Assembly: GCF_040393045.1 (NCBI RefSeq)
Contig: NZ_JBEBUX010000110.1
Location: 1 to 13,857 of the forward strand
Source of the DNA: Pollutimonas bauzanensis_A
Lineage (GTDB): Bacteria > Pseudomonadota > Gammaproteobacteria > Burkholderiales > Burkholderiaceae_B
Direction: 5' to 3'
Length of the DNA stretch: 13,857 bases
Part shown: positions 6,838-13,857 of the stretch, piece after piece
Position numbering within the stretch: the first letter of the stretch is position 1
Layout: each line of letters starts with the position of its first letter
The notes under the pieces: model-generated
What the model was told of the DNA's origin: nothing
Database searches by the model: none
The model's input: only the letters and a program-made list of their open reading frames with translations
Translations under genes and position numbers: made by a program

Positions 6838-7266
6838 ATGTTTAACCCATCGCGCGAACAGGTTCGCCAATTTTTCACCGAAGCATGGACCAAGCGCAAA
6901 GCGGCTGGCGTGTTGACGCCGTTGGAAACCATGGCCGCCGATCTCATCGAGCTTCACCCGGAATATCACGCCGACCTGGAAAACCCGGAAGTCTCAGAGG
7001 CCGACTACTCCGTCGAAGAGGGTCGCACCAACCCTTTCCTGCACATGTCCATGCACCTGGCCATCAACGAACAACTATCCATAGACCAGCCACCGGGCAT
7101 CAAGGCCGCGTTCCAGGGGCTGCTTGCCACGCGCGACGCGCACGAAGCCGCGCACATCATCATGGAAGCGTTGGGGGAAGTGATCTGGGAGGCTCAACGT
7201 CTGGGCACGCCGTTCGACAGTGACAAGTATCTGGAATTGATACGCCGCCATGCGACCCGAGGATAA
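6838..7266 (+). CDS. DUF1841 family protein
   Basis: This is a 142-residue soluble protein of the DUF1841 family, which is widespread in beta- and gammaproteobacteria and has no established function. It begins MFNPSREQVRQFFTEAWTKR. A conserved centre follows with LHPEYH (about 38-43) and NPFLHMSMHLAINEQLSIDQP (about 66-86). A C-terminal HEAAHIIMEALGEVIWEAQR helix (about 102-121) is rich in His and Glu. The clustered His/Glu residues could bind a metal, but this is inference. I chose ATG 6838 because AGGAAG lies 4 bases before it and relatives start MFNPSR; an in-frame ATG at 6811 would add nine residues encoded by the palindrome. It is divergent from icd and convergent with the cytochromes. 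There is no signal peptide. Confidence 0.9.
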   Translation: MFNPSREQVRQFFTEAWTKRKAAGVLTPLETMAADLIELHPEYHADLENPEVSEADYSVEEGRTNPFLHMSMHLAINEQLSIDQPPGIKAAFQGLLATRDAHEAAHIIMEALGEVIWEAQRLGTPFDSDKYLELIRRHATRG

Positions 7267-7276
7267 GGGATGAAGA

Positions 7277-7310
7277 TGTCGGATTAAGGCCGCAGGCCCG
7301 TAATCCGACA
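7277..7310. repeat. REP-like extragenic palindrome between convergent genes
   Basis: TGTCGGATTA (7277-7286) and TAATCCGACA (7301-7310) are perfect 10-bp inverted repeats. The 14-base centre contains a second small stem, GGCC-gca-GGCC. This GTCGGATTA/TAATCCGAC pattern with a GC-rich heart is the style of repetitive extragenic palindromes found between proteobacterial genes. With no T run on either side it is not a classical terminator, but the hairpin may protect 3' ends or stop transcription from both convergent units. Confidence 0.55.
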
Positions 7311-7319
7311 GAAACCCAA

Positions 7320-7682
7320 TTACTTGCGCACTGCCAATGGAGACGGGAGGCTAGCGAGCCAGGCCGCGATATTGGCGATATCGGTGGTCGACAACGGGGT
7401 AGCCATGGCGCCCATTACCGCATTCTTGCGAATATTGGCAGATGCAGGTGCACCAGAAGCGCCACGCTTGTAGGCGCCTAGAGCATGCCGCAAAAAGTCC
7501 TCATGCTGCCCGGCCAGGATTGGGTACGACGGCATGATGGAAGTCTTGGCATCCGCACCATGGCACGACGCACAGTTGAATTTTTCGAATGCAGCTTTTC
7601 CTGCTACCACGTCAGCGGCAGAAGCGCCGGAAGCGAATGCAAACATGGCGGAAGCCGCCAGAGCAAGTGACAATTTTTTCAT
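7320..7682 (-). CDS. Class I monohaem c-type cytochrome (c553/c5-like), second of pair
   Basis: The 120-residue precursor has a Sec signal peptide (MKKLSLALAASAMFAFASGASA, cleaved near residue 22). The small cytochrome c domain carries the haem-binding CASCH at 37-41. M90 in NAVMGAMATPLS is the likely axial ligand by alignment with its partner; M93 is the alternative. A final helix DIANIAAWLASL follows. It should be a periplasmic electron carrier. The ATG at 7682 follows the first cytochrome's stop by 12 bases, with a G-rich stretch as ribosome-binding site, so the two are one operon. The C-terminus is a few residues longer than its partner's. The REP-like hairpin lies just beyond the stop. 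Its redox partner is not indicated. Confidence 0.93.
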   Translation of the reverse strand: MKKLSLALAASAMFAFASGASAADVVAGKAAFEKFNCASCHGADAKTSIMPSYPILAGQHEDFLRHALGAYKRGASGAPASANIRKNAVMGAMATPLSTTDIANIAAWLASLPSPLAVRK

Positions 7683-7694
7683 GCAGGCCCCCGA

Positions 7695-8048
7695 TTATTT
7701 AAGACTGGAATAGTAAGCAGCCAGGTCGGCCATATCTTGCGCCGACAGGCTTTGCGCAATAGCTTCCATGGTGGGGAACGAACGCGCGCCCGAAGCATAG
7801 TCTTTCAGTGCGGTAACGATGTATTCGGCATTCTGGCCGGCAATCATGGGCACGTGGTAGACCTCTGGAAAGCTGGCTTTGTAGCCAGGGATACCATGGC
7901 AACCGATGCACATAGAAGTCTTAGAAAGCGCAGCCTTGGCATCGCCCACTGGCGCGGCGTCCGCCGCAAGGGCTGTGCCCGTAATTGCACAGGAAGCCAT
8001 AACGGCCAGCGCAGCAAAAGTGCGCGTCAAGGGGGTTCGCAGCTTCAT
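7695..8048 (-). CDS. Class I monohaem c-type cytochrome, first of pair
   Basis: The 117-residue precursor has a Sec signal peptide ending GTALA-ADA near residue 28. CIGCH at 47-51 is the haem attachment site. The following loop HGIPGYKASFPEVYHVPMIAGQ resembles c4/c5/c553-type domains. M94 in FPTMEAIAQSLS is the likely axial methionine, and a C-terminal helix DMADLAAYYSSLK closes the fold. It is a predicted periplasmic electron carrier. It is the promoter-proximal gene of a two-cytochrome operon and shares 142 bases of upstream DNA with the divergent MoxR gene. On the minus strand that DNA holds TTGACA within an Fnr/Anr-like box. The CASCH and CIGCH proteins are similar in length and layout, suggesting old duplication or the two halves of a c4-like function. 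Confidence 0.93.
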   Translation of the reverse strand: MKLRTPLTRTFAALAVMASCAITGTALAADAAPVGDAKAALSKTSMCIGCHGIPGYKASFPEVYHVPMIAGQNAEYIVTALKDYASGARSFPTMEAIAQSLSAQDMADLAAYYSSLK

Positions 8049-8077
8049 ATTAGCTCTTGTTAGACAGTGAATAAGAG

Positions 8078-8091
8078 TTGATTTATGTCAA
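8078..8091. promoter_or_regulatory. Fnr/Anr-like box between cytochromes and moxR
   Basis: TTGAT-TTAT-GTCAA (plus strand) differs by one base from the Fnr/Anr consensus TTGAT-N4-ATCAA. On the plus strand, candidate -10 hexamers TACGAT (8116-8121) or GATAAT (8119-8124) place the box near -43 to -46 of moxR transcription, close to the class II activator position. On the minus strand it overlaps a TTGACA -35 sequence of the cytochrome operon, where binding would more likely repress. Confidence 0.45.
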
Positions 8092-8190
8092 ACAACCAAC
8101 GAAAAATGAAGATTGTACGATAATTGCAGCATGCGCTACATCAAAGCCAGCTAACTTTGTAATTCTCACTGTAAATACGGAACGAAATAA

Positions 8191-9054
8191 ATGACCTCTG
8201 CATCCACTTCCGAACGCTTTACCGGCACTGAGCGCTATGTCGCTACCGACGACCTGAAATTGGCGGTCAACGCGGCATTGGCATTACAACGCCCTTTGCT
8301 GATCAAAGGAGAGCCCGGAACCGGCAAAACCATGCTGGCCGAGGAAGTGGCGGCAGCATTGAACCGCCCTTTGCTGCAATGGCATATCAAATCCACCACC
8401 AAGGCGCACCAAGGCCTGTACGAATACGATGCAGTTTCCCGTTTACGCGACTCGCAACTGGGCGACGAAAAAGTCCGTGACATCGGCAACTATATCGTAA
8501 AAGGTACGTTATGGGAGGCCTTCGAAGCCAACGAGCCCTCCGTCGTGCTGATCGATGAAATCGACAAGGCCGATATCGAATTTCCCAACGACTTGTTGCG
8601 CGAGCTGGATCGCATGGAGTTTCATGTCTATGAAACCCGCCAAACCGTGCAAGCCAAGCATAGGCCGCTGATCATCATCACGTCCAACAATGAAAAAGAC
8701 CTGCCCGACGCCTTTTTGCGCCGCTGCTTTTTCCACTACATCAGCTTTCCCGACCGCGCCACCATGCAAGAAATCGTAGCGGTGCATTACCCCAACATCA
8801 AGGAAGATGTGCTCAGGGCGGCGCTGGACACTTTCTTTGCCTTGCGCGAAGCACCCGGGCTGAAGAAAAAACCGTCAACGTCGGAATTTCTTGACTGGCT
8901 GCGCCTGCTGCTGAATGAAGCCTTGTCCGCCACTGACATCAGCAGCACGACCGGCGACTTACCTGTAATGGCTGGCGCCTTGCTTAAGAACGAGCAAGAC
9001 CTCACCCTGCTGCAGCGTCTGGCAGCCATGACTCGCGTCAGCCAGCGCCGCTAA
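8191..9054 (+). CDS. MoxR family AAA+ ATPase
   Basis: This 287-residue AAA+ ATPase of the MoxR family is cytoplasmic. Walker A is GEPGTGKT (40-47) and Walker B VVLIDEID (118-125). Sensor 1 lies in IITSNNEKD (162-170), followed by LPDAFLRRC with arginine-finger candidates R177/R178. The small lid domain, from about 190, holds KKPSTSEFLDWL. MoxR proteins form rings that work with a VWA partner to insert cofactors into, or remodel, metal-dependent enzymes. The VWA partner is present two genes downstream, after an intervening GNAT gene. The ATG at 8191 has only a weak ribosome-binding site (ACGGAA). The whole set MoxR-GNAT-VWA runs in one direction with short spacers. The closest functional analogies are CoxD, NorQ, CbbQ and RavA; the actual target is unknown. 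Confidence 0.93.
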   Translation: MTSASTSERFTGTERYVATDDLKLAVNAALALQRPLLIKGEPGTGKTMLAEEVAAALNRPLLQWHIKSTTKAHQGLYEYDAVSRLRDSQLGDEKVRDIGNYIVKGTLWEAFEANEPSVVLIDEIDKADIEFPNDLLRELDRMEFHVYETRQTVQAKHRPLIIITSNNEKDLPDAFLRRCFFHYISFPDRATMQEIVAVHYPNIKEDVLRAALDTFFALREAPGLKKKPSTSEFLDWLRLLLNEALSATDISSTTGDLPVMAGALLKNEQDLTLLQRLAAMTRVSQRR

Positions 9055-9094
9055 GCGCGGCTATGGCCACACCGTTAACGACGAAGGAGACTTC

Positions 9095-9715
9095 ATGACT
9101 TCAACGCAGGGCTTTCATCAATTACCTACTCCCGTTACGCTGGAAGGCAATGGGGTAATGCTGGTTCCATTAACGCTGGAACACGCAGCCGACCTGGAAA
9201 AGGCGGCCGCAGATGGGGAACTATGGCAACTGCGCGTTACGTCGGTACCCGAGCCAGGGACCGCACTGGCTTACATCGAAACCGCCCTTAAAGGCCAGGA
9301 AGAAGGCCATATGCTGCCCTTTGCGATTGTCCAGCAAAGCACCGGCGACATTATCGGCACCACCCGATATCACGACATTATTGCGCCGGTTGCACGGCTG
9401 GAAATTGGTTACACCTGGTACGCAAAACGCTGGCAGCGCACCCATGTGAATACGACGTGCAAATTGCTGCTGTTGCAGCATGCCTTCCAGCGGCTAGGCG
9501 CGGCGGTCGTAGGCTGGCGCACCGATAACTTCAACCATGCCTCGCAGCGTGCTATTGAACGCCTGGGCGCCCGCAAAGACGGCGTCCTGCGCCACCATGC
9601 CCTGCGCCGCGACGGCACGGTACGCGATACGGTGATGTACAGCCTGACAGCCGGAGAATGGCCGGAAATTGAAAAGCACCTGCAGTACCAACTGAGCTCG
9701 CGCCATGCTGATTGA
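9095..9715 (+). CDS. GNAT family N-acetyltransferase (COG1670-like) between moxR and VWA genes
   Basis: The 206-residue protein has the RimJ/RimL-type layout: VTLEGNGVMLVPLTLEHAADL (14-34) at the start, then PFAIVQQSTGDIIGTTRY (75-92). LEIGYTWYAKRWQRTHVNT (102-120) is the acetyl-CoA region, with QRTHVN at 114-119 replacing the classical Q/R-x-x-G-x-G loop, as in one COG1670 subgroup. DNFNHASQRAIERLGA (144-159) completes the core. It is soluble, and its substrate is unknown. AAGGAGA at 9084-9090, just before ATG 9095, is one of the best ribosome-binding sites in the window. It lies 40 bases after moxR and overlaps the VWA gene by 11 bases, so all three are probably co-transcribed. It may simply be a passenger, or it may acetylate a component of the MoxR-VWA system. 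Confidence 0.9.
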   Translation: MTSTQGFHQLPTPVTLEGNGVMLVPLTLEHAADLEKAAADGELWQLRVTSVPEPGTALAYIETALKGQEEGHMLPFAIVQQSTGDIIGTTRYHDIIAPVARLEIGYTWYAKRWQRTHVNTTCKLLLLQHAFQRLGAAVVGWRTDNFNHASQRAIERLGARKDGVLRHHALRRDGTVRDTVMYSLTAGEWPEIEKHLQYQLSSRHAD

Positions 9716-10877
9716 TTTCTTTTACCACTTGCGCGCCCGCAAACTGCCGGTATCGGTGCAGGAATACCTGACCTTGCTCAATGTGCTGCAAACCACCTTG
9801 ATGCAGCCGACGGTGGACGATTTCTATCACCTTGCGCGCATGACGCTGGTCAAAGATGAAACGCTGTTCGACCGTTATGACCAGGCATTCGGCGAGTTTT
9901 ATCACAAACTCGAAGCCGCGATCCCGTCCGATAAGGAAATCCCCCTGGATTGGCTGATCAAGGAATTCCAGAAAAACCTCAGCGCCGAAGAGAAAGCCGC
10001 CATCGAAAAACATGGCTGGGACAAGCTGATGGAGCTTTTCAAGGAAAGGCTGGAAGAGCAAAAGGAACGGCATGCGGGGGGCAACAAATGGATAGGCACC
10101 GGCGGCTCATCAGCGTTCGGGCATGGCGGCTATCATCCTGAGGGTATACGCATAGGCGGGCCCTCTGCCGGCAATCGTACCGCCATCAAGGTTTGGGAAA
10201 AGCGCGAATTCCGCGACTATGACGATCAACAGGAACTGGGTACACGCAACTTCAAAATGGCGCTGCGACGCTTGCGTCGCTTTGCGCGCGAAGGCGCCGA
10301 GCTGGAACTCGACCTGGATCACACCATTTCAAGCACGGCCCGGAATGCCGGTTTTCTTGATCTGCAAATGGTGCCCGAACGGCACAACACGGTAAAAGTC
10401 GTCATGCTGCTGGATGTAGGCGGCAGCATGGATGACCATATCGCCCGCGTTGAAGAACTGTTTTCGGCGGCCCGCAGCGAATTCCGTCACCTGGACGTTT
10501 ATTATTTCCATAACTGCCCTTACGAGTCGTTATGGCAAAACAATAAGCGCCGCAATGCCGAACGTTTCGACACCTGGGATATATTGCGCAAGTACAACGA
10601 CGACTGGCGGCTGATTATTGTGGGGGACGCTACCATGAGCCCCTACGAAATTCTTCAGCCCGGCGGCTCAGTCGAACACTACAATAAAGAAACCGGTGCG
10701 GCCTGGCTGCAGCGCCTGCTGGAAAACTGGCCCAAGGCGATCTGGCTGAATCCCGAACCCGAAGGCTATTGGCAATATCGGCAATCCATCGCCATTATCA
10801 AGAACATCATGCATGACCGTATGTATGGGGTAACGGTTAGCGGCCTGGAACAAGCCATGCGCACCCTTGCCAAATAA
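9705..10877 (+). CDS. CoxE-like VWA-domain protein (COG3825), MoxR partner
   Basis: The 390-residue soluble protein begins MLIDFFYHLRARKLPVSVQEYLTLL, typical of COG3825 VWA proteins that accompany MoxR ATPases. An alpha-helical N-terminal half ends in the Gly-rich signature KWIGTGGSSAFGHGGYHPEG (128-147). The C-terminal VWA domain starts with VKVVMLLDVGGSMD (230-243). Its MIDAS reads D-V-G-G-S (237-241) instead of D-x-S-x-S. Later motifs are YYFHN (266-270) and IIVGDATMSPYE (304-315), which supplies a second metal-site Asp/Thr. It is expected to bind the MoxR ring and a client metalloenzyme. Its ATG lies inside the last codons of the GNAT gene, which implies translational coupling. A GC-rich hairpin follows its stop codon. 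Confidence 0.92.
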   Translation: MLIDFFYHLRARKLPVSVQEYLTLLNVLQTTLMQPTVDDFYHLARMTLVKDETLFDRYDQAFGEFYHKLEAAIPSDKEIPLDWLIKEFQKNLSAEEKAAIEKHGWDKLMELFKERLEEQKERHAGGNKWIGTGGSSAFGHGGYHPEGIRIGGPSAGNRTAIKVWEKREFRDYDDQQELGTRNFKMALRRLRRFAREGAELELDLDHTISSTARNAGFLDLQMVPERHNTVKVVMLLDVGGSMDDHIARVEELFSAARSEFRHLDVYYFHNCPYESLWQNNKRRNAERFDTWDILRKYNDDWRLIIVGDATMSPYEILQPGGSVEHYNKETGAAWLQRLLENWPKAIWLNPEPEGYWQYRQSIAIIKNIMHDRMYGVTVSGLEQAMRTLAK

Positions 10878-10913
10878 CAGGGCCCTGGCCGGCACGCTGG
10901 CCGGGCTTCTGTT
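10876..10913 (+). terminator. GC-rich hairpin after the VWA gene (weak terminator candidate)
   Basis: AACAG (10876-10880) pairs with CTGTT (10909-10913). Inside, GCCC/GGGC and GGCC/GGCC segments can continue the stem with small bulges. The stem is strong but is followed by AAAAAGCC, not by a T run, so it may stall or protect RNA rather than terminate fully. The M16 gene starts 45 bases further on and could be read through. Confidence 0.35.
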
Positions 10914-10958
10914 AAAAAGCCTTTACGTCTTCCTTACTCTTTTTTGGGAATCTAGTGC

Positions 10959-13721
10959 ATGCTATTGTCACTCACTCGAATCAAAACCCGCTTGCTCTGC
11001 CTACTGCTCCTGACCTTTCTAGGGCTGCCGGCGATAGCATTGGAATTGCCGTCCGGCATCACACAGGGCGCTTCCGTCGAGGGGGTGACCGAATACAGCC
11101 TGAAGAATGGCTTGCGCGTACTGCTGGCGCCAGACGACTCCAAACCCACCACGACCGTCAACATGACTTACCTGGTCGGAGCACGCCACGAAAACTATGG
11201 CCAGACGGGGATGGCACACTTGCTGGAGCACTTGCTGTTCCGCGGCACCCCAAGCATTCATAACGCACTGGCCGAGTTTTCCAAGCGCGGCTTAGAGGCG
11301 AACGGCTCAACAACCAGCGATCGCACCAATTACTACGCCAGTTTCGCCGCCAATACGGAAACCCTGGACTGGTATTTGCGCTGGCAGGCTGATGCCATGG
11401 TCAATTCGCTGATCGCCAAGGAAGACCTGGATTCTGAAATGACCGTGGTGCGCAACGAAATGGAACGCGGGGAAAACAGCCCCTTCCAGATGTTGCTGCA
11501 ACAAATGCAAGCTACCGCCTTCCGGTGGCACAACTATGGCAAAAGCACGATAGGCGCCCGATCCGATGTCGAGAATGTCGACATCACCCAGTTGCGCGCT
11601 TTCTACAAAAAATACTACCAGCCTGACAACGCCGTGCTGATCGTATCTGGCCGCTTCGATCCCGCGGCCACGCTGCAGACCATCGCACAGGCCTTCGACA
11701 AGATTGCCCGCCCGGAGCGCACCCTACCGGTTGAATACACGGTGGAACCTGTCCAGGACGGCGAACGCCAAGTCACACTACGTCGTCATGGGGGCAGCCC
11801 GCTGATTGCCGCCTTGTATCACGCACCCGCCTCTGAAAGCCCTGACTTTACCGCCCTGGACCTGGGCGTGAACATATTGGCTGACACCCCTTCGGGGCGC
11901 TTGTATCACGCGTTAGTGGGCAATAACCTAAGCGCGGAAATTTTCGGTTTTGCCGCTGGCATGAGACAGCCAGGCTATGTTTTTTTTGGCGGGCAGCTTG
12001 AGGCTGGCATGGATCAGACCAAAGCACTGCATACGCTGGATGAAACGCTGGAATCTGTCGCCAAGCAACCCTTCACCCAACCTGACCTGGATCGCATACG
12101 CAACAAATGGCTGACAGATTGGTCGCAGGTCTATGCCGACCCGGTCAGCCTGGCCAGCGCATTGTCGGAGACCGTATCCGATGGCGACTGGCGCTTGTTC
12201 TTTTTGCAAAGAGACTACGTCAAGAACGCCCAACTCACTGACGTTCAGCGCGTTACTGCCGCGTATCTTGTGCCTAGCAACCGTACCAATGGGCTCTATA
12301 TTCCCACCGATGCCCCTGTACGTGCGCCGCTCGCAGCGCCGGTCGACCTTGCCGCTTTACTGAAGGATTACAAGGGCGAGGAAACCGGCCAGGCTGTCGC
12401 CGCTTTCGACCCCAGTCCAGCCAACATCAATGCTGCAACCCAGCGCGAGCCGCTGGACCTTCCTAATGGCCAGGTAAAGCTTGCGCTGCTGCCTAAGCCC
12501 ACCCGAGGTAACCGCGTCGAGGCATCCCTGCTGGTTCAGTTCGGTACGGCGGACACACTGAAAGGCCAACGCGCCATTTCCAGTGCTGCCGCTTCCCTGC
12601 TTGACCACGGCACCAAGACAATGTCGCGCCAGGAAATCCAGGATAAGTTCAATGCACTTGAGGCAAGCGTGAACTTCAGCGGCTCAGCAGGCGTCGTGAG
12701 CGTCGACATGTCGACAACGACAACACACCTGCCAGCGTTGACGGAGCTTGTCCTGCAGATTCTGCGCGAAGCCAACTTTCCTGCCAAAGAGCTTGTTGAA
12801 TACCAGCGCCAGGCAAGTACATCGATAAAGAACGCGATGTCCGAACCCAGCGCTCTGGCATCGCGCGCGCTGGCTCGACACGACAACCCATGGTCACGGG
12901 ACGACGTACGCTACACCCCCACATTCGAAGAAGCGCAAAGTGATATCGCGGCCATTACCCAAGAGGACTTGGTCAACTTCCACTCGCGCTTCTATGGCGC
13001 CGGCACTATAGAATTCGCCGCCGTTGGCGCCTTCGATCCGGCCGCCATCAAAGCCGCGCTAACGCAAGGCCTGAAAGACTGGCGCAAAGCGCCCGCCTAC
13101 GAACGTGTAACCGACCCCTATCATGACGTAAAGCCCGAAGCTTTCAATATCAACACGCCGGATAAGGCTAACGCCTTTTACATAAGCAAGCTGCCCTTGA
13201 AGCTTCAGGACACCAATCCCGACTACCCCGCCCTGTACCTGGCCAATTACCTGCTGGGCGGGTCGGAAACCTCGCGCCTATGGACCAGGGTCAGGGTCAA
13301 GGACGGTCTTTCCTACGACGTGCGTAGCCGGCTCGCTGCGTCGTCCTACGAGCCAACGGGGGGATGGACCATTTATGCGATCCATGCGCCACAAAACAGC
13401 CAGCGACTGAAAGATGCGGTGCAGCAAGAGGTGCAGCTAGCCCTGAAAGACGGGTTTACAGAAGATGAGGTACGAGAAGGCATCAATGCACTGCTGAATT
13501 ACCGCAAGATGGCCCGCACCCGAGACGACGTGCTGACATCCACATGGATCAATTACATGCAGTTGGACAGGGACTTTGAGTGGTCTAAAAAAATAGACGA
13601 AGCATTGGCCGCATTGACGGCAGACAAAGTCAATGCCGCGCTACGCGCATCGCTTGATCCGGCCGGCTTCAGTTCTGCACTGGCGGCGGACGAAAGCAAG
13701 CAGCAGGAAGCCAAGCCGTAA
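10959..13721 (+). CDS. Periplasmic M16 family zinc metallopeptidase (two-domain, pitrilysin-like)
   Basis: The 920-residue precursor has a signal peptide (basic TRIKTR, then LLCLLLLTFLGLPAIA, cleaved near 26-28), so it is likely periplasmic. It holds two M16 repeats. The first has the inverted zinc motif HLLEH (H87, E90, H91). The third ligand is E167 in VVRNEME, 76 residues after H91, the classical spacing. The second repeat (about 500-900) has lost this motif (ASLLDHGT, 545-552). It keeps the C-terminal signature LLGGSETSRLWTRVRVKDGLSY (766-786), whose Arg and Tyr help substrate binding in the clamshell. Such enzymes degrade peptides or damaged periplasmic polypeptides. GGGAA at 10946-10950 supports the ATG at 10959. 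It may be transcribed alone or by read-through from the MoxR-VWA operon; no strong promoter is seen. Confidence 0.95.
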   Translation: MLLSLTRIKTRLLCLLLLTFLGLPAIALELPSGITQGASVEGVTEYSLKNGLRVLLAPDDSKPTTTVNMTYLVGARHENYGQTGMAHLLEHLLFRGTPSIHNALAEFSKRGLEANGSTTSDRTNYYASFAANTETLDWYLRWQADAMVNSLIAKEDLDSEMTVVRNEMERGENSPFQMLLQQMQATAFRWHNYGKSTIGARSDVENVDITQLRAFYKKYYQPDNAVLIVSGRFDPAATLQTIAQAFDKIARPERTLPVEYTVEPVQDGERQVTLRRHGGSPLIAALYHAPASESPDFTALDLGVNILADTPSGRLYHALVGNNLSAEIFGFAAGMRQPGYVFFGGQLEAGMDQTKALHTLDETLESVAKQPFTQPDLDRIRNKWLTDWSQVYADPVSLASALSETVSDGDWRLFFLQRDYVKNAQLTDVQRVTAAYLVPSNRTNGLYIPTDAPVRAPLAAPVDLAALLKDYKGEETGQAVAAFDPSPANINAATQREPLDLPNGQVKLALLPKPTRGNRVEASLLVQFGTADTLKGQRAISSAAASLLDHGTKTMSRQEIQDKFNALEASVNFSGSAGVVSVDMSTTTTHLPALTELVLQILREANFPAKELVEYQRQASTSIKNAMSEPSALASRALARHDNPWSRDDVRYTPTFEEAQSDIAAITQEDLVNFHSRFYGAGTIEFAAVGAFDPAAIKAALTQGLKDWRKAPAYERVTDPYHDVKPEAFNINTPDKANAFYISKLPLKLQDTNPDYPALYLANYLLGGSETSRLWTRVRVKDGLSYDVRSRLAASSYEPTGGWTIYAIHAPQNSQRLKDAVQQEVQLALKDGFTEDEVREGINALLNYRKMARTRDDVLTSTWINYMQLDRDFEWSKKIDEALAALTADKVNAALRASLDPAGFSSALAADESKQQEAKP

Positions 13722-13785
13722 TACCTACCGCCTGCCGGGCTGCAAGGCCCGCAGGCATAATGCGGCATCTGCCGATTCGCAATAG

Positions 13786-13824
13786 AAAAAGCACCATTAA
13801 TTCTTGATTAATGGTGCTTTTTTT
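13786..13824. terminator. Bidirectional rho-independent terminator after the M16 gene
   Basis: AAAAAGCACCATTAA (13786-13800) and TTAATGGTGCTTTTT (13808-13822) are perfect 15-bp inverted repeats around a short loop, with a T7 run on the plus strand (13818-13824). The A run on the left arm gives a T run on the minus strand, so it can stop transcription from either side. A convergent gene to the right is therefore likely. Confidence 0.92.
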
Positions 13825-13857
13825 GAGCCACGCCCTTACAGACGCAATCCCAACCTA

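Noticed and set aside
9552..10073. 173-codon minus-strand open frame across the GNAT/VWA overlap
   Set aside because: It is opposite two genes with clear motifs and has no ribosome-binding site or domain of its own.
12591..12614. Possible second zinc site in the C-terminal M16 repeat
   Set aside because: The equivalent stretch reads ASLLDHGT and lacks the first His and the Glu, so this half is inactive, as is normal in the family.
13731..13755. Bulged hairpin CCTGCCGGGC...GCCCGCAGG after the M16 stop
   Set aside because: It has a bulge and no T run, and a much stronger terminator lies 30 bases further on; not listed as a terminator.

Overview
The window looks like chromosomal DNA from a moderately GC-rich betaproteobacterium, most likely Burkholderiales/Alcaligenaceae (Bordetella, Achromobacter or Pusillimonas-like). 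This rests on the icd / DUF1841 neighbourhood, the paired small c-type cytochromes, and the style of the MoxR, VWA and M16 proteins. It is a family-level judgement from reading the sequence; no database was searched.

Left part (1 to about 5.3 kb) is mosaic accessory DNA. It starts with an open frame leaving the left edge on the minus strand, then a GNAT acetyltransferase coupled to a GcvA-like LysR regulator. The regulator is divergent from a two-gene operon of a RidA-family protein and an Old Yellow Enzyme (OYE) flavin reductase. The regulator/RidA/OYE block looks GC-richer than its flanks, and there is an apparent composition change inside the last codons of the LysR gene. A 454-bp stretch without a convincing gene follows, then an MFS exporter of lower GC and a 34-codon remnant that reads like the start of a second GNAT protein. 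I read this part as acquired or rearranged DNA inserted beside the core gene icd.

Middle and right parts (5.3 to 13.9 kb) look like core genome. They hold NADP-dependent isocitrate dehydrogenase (icd) with a strong terminator and a 16-bp palindrome upstream; a divergent DUF1841 protein; and two tandem periplasmic monohaem cytochromes c. The cytochromes diverge from a MoxR AAA+ ATPase, a GNAT acetyltransferase and a CoxE-like VWA protein. The last gene is a large periplasmic M16 zinc protease, followed by a bidirectional terminator.

The most interesting unit is the cytochrome / MoxR / GNAT / VWA cluster. MoxR-VWA pairs are known to act as chaperones that assemble or activate metalloenzymes (RavA-ViaA, NorQ-NorD, CbbQ-CbbO, CoxD-CoxE). 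Here the pair sits opposite two cytochromes, shares an intergenic region carrying an Fnr/Anr-like box, and has an acetyltransferase gene between ATPase and VWA that overlaps the VWA gene by 11 bp. The target of this module cannot be read from the sequence. Other points of note are a RidA homologue lacking the usual catalytic arginine, palindromes at icd and at the DUF1841 ribosome-binding site, and a REP-like palindrome between convergent genes. No rRNA, tRNA, CRISPR array or intact insertion sequence was seen.
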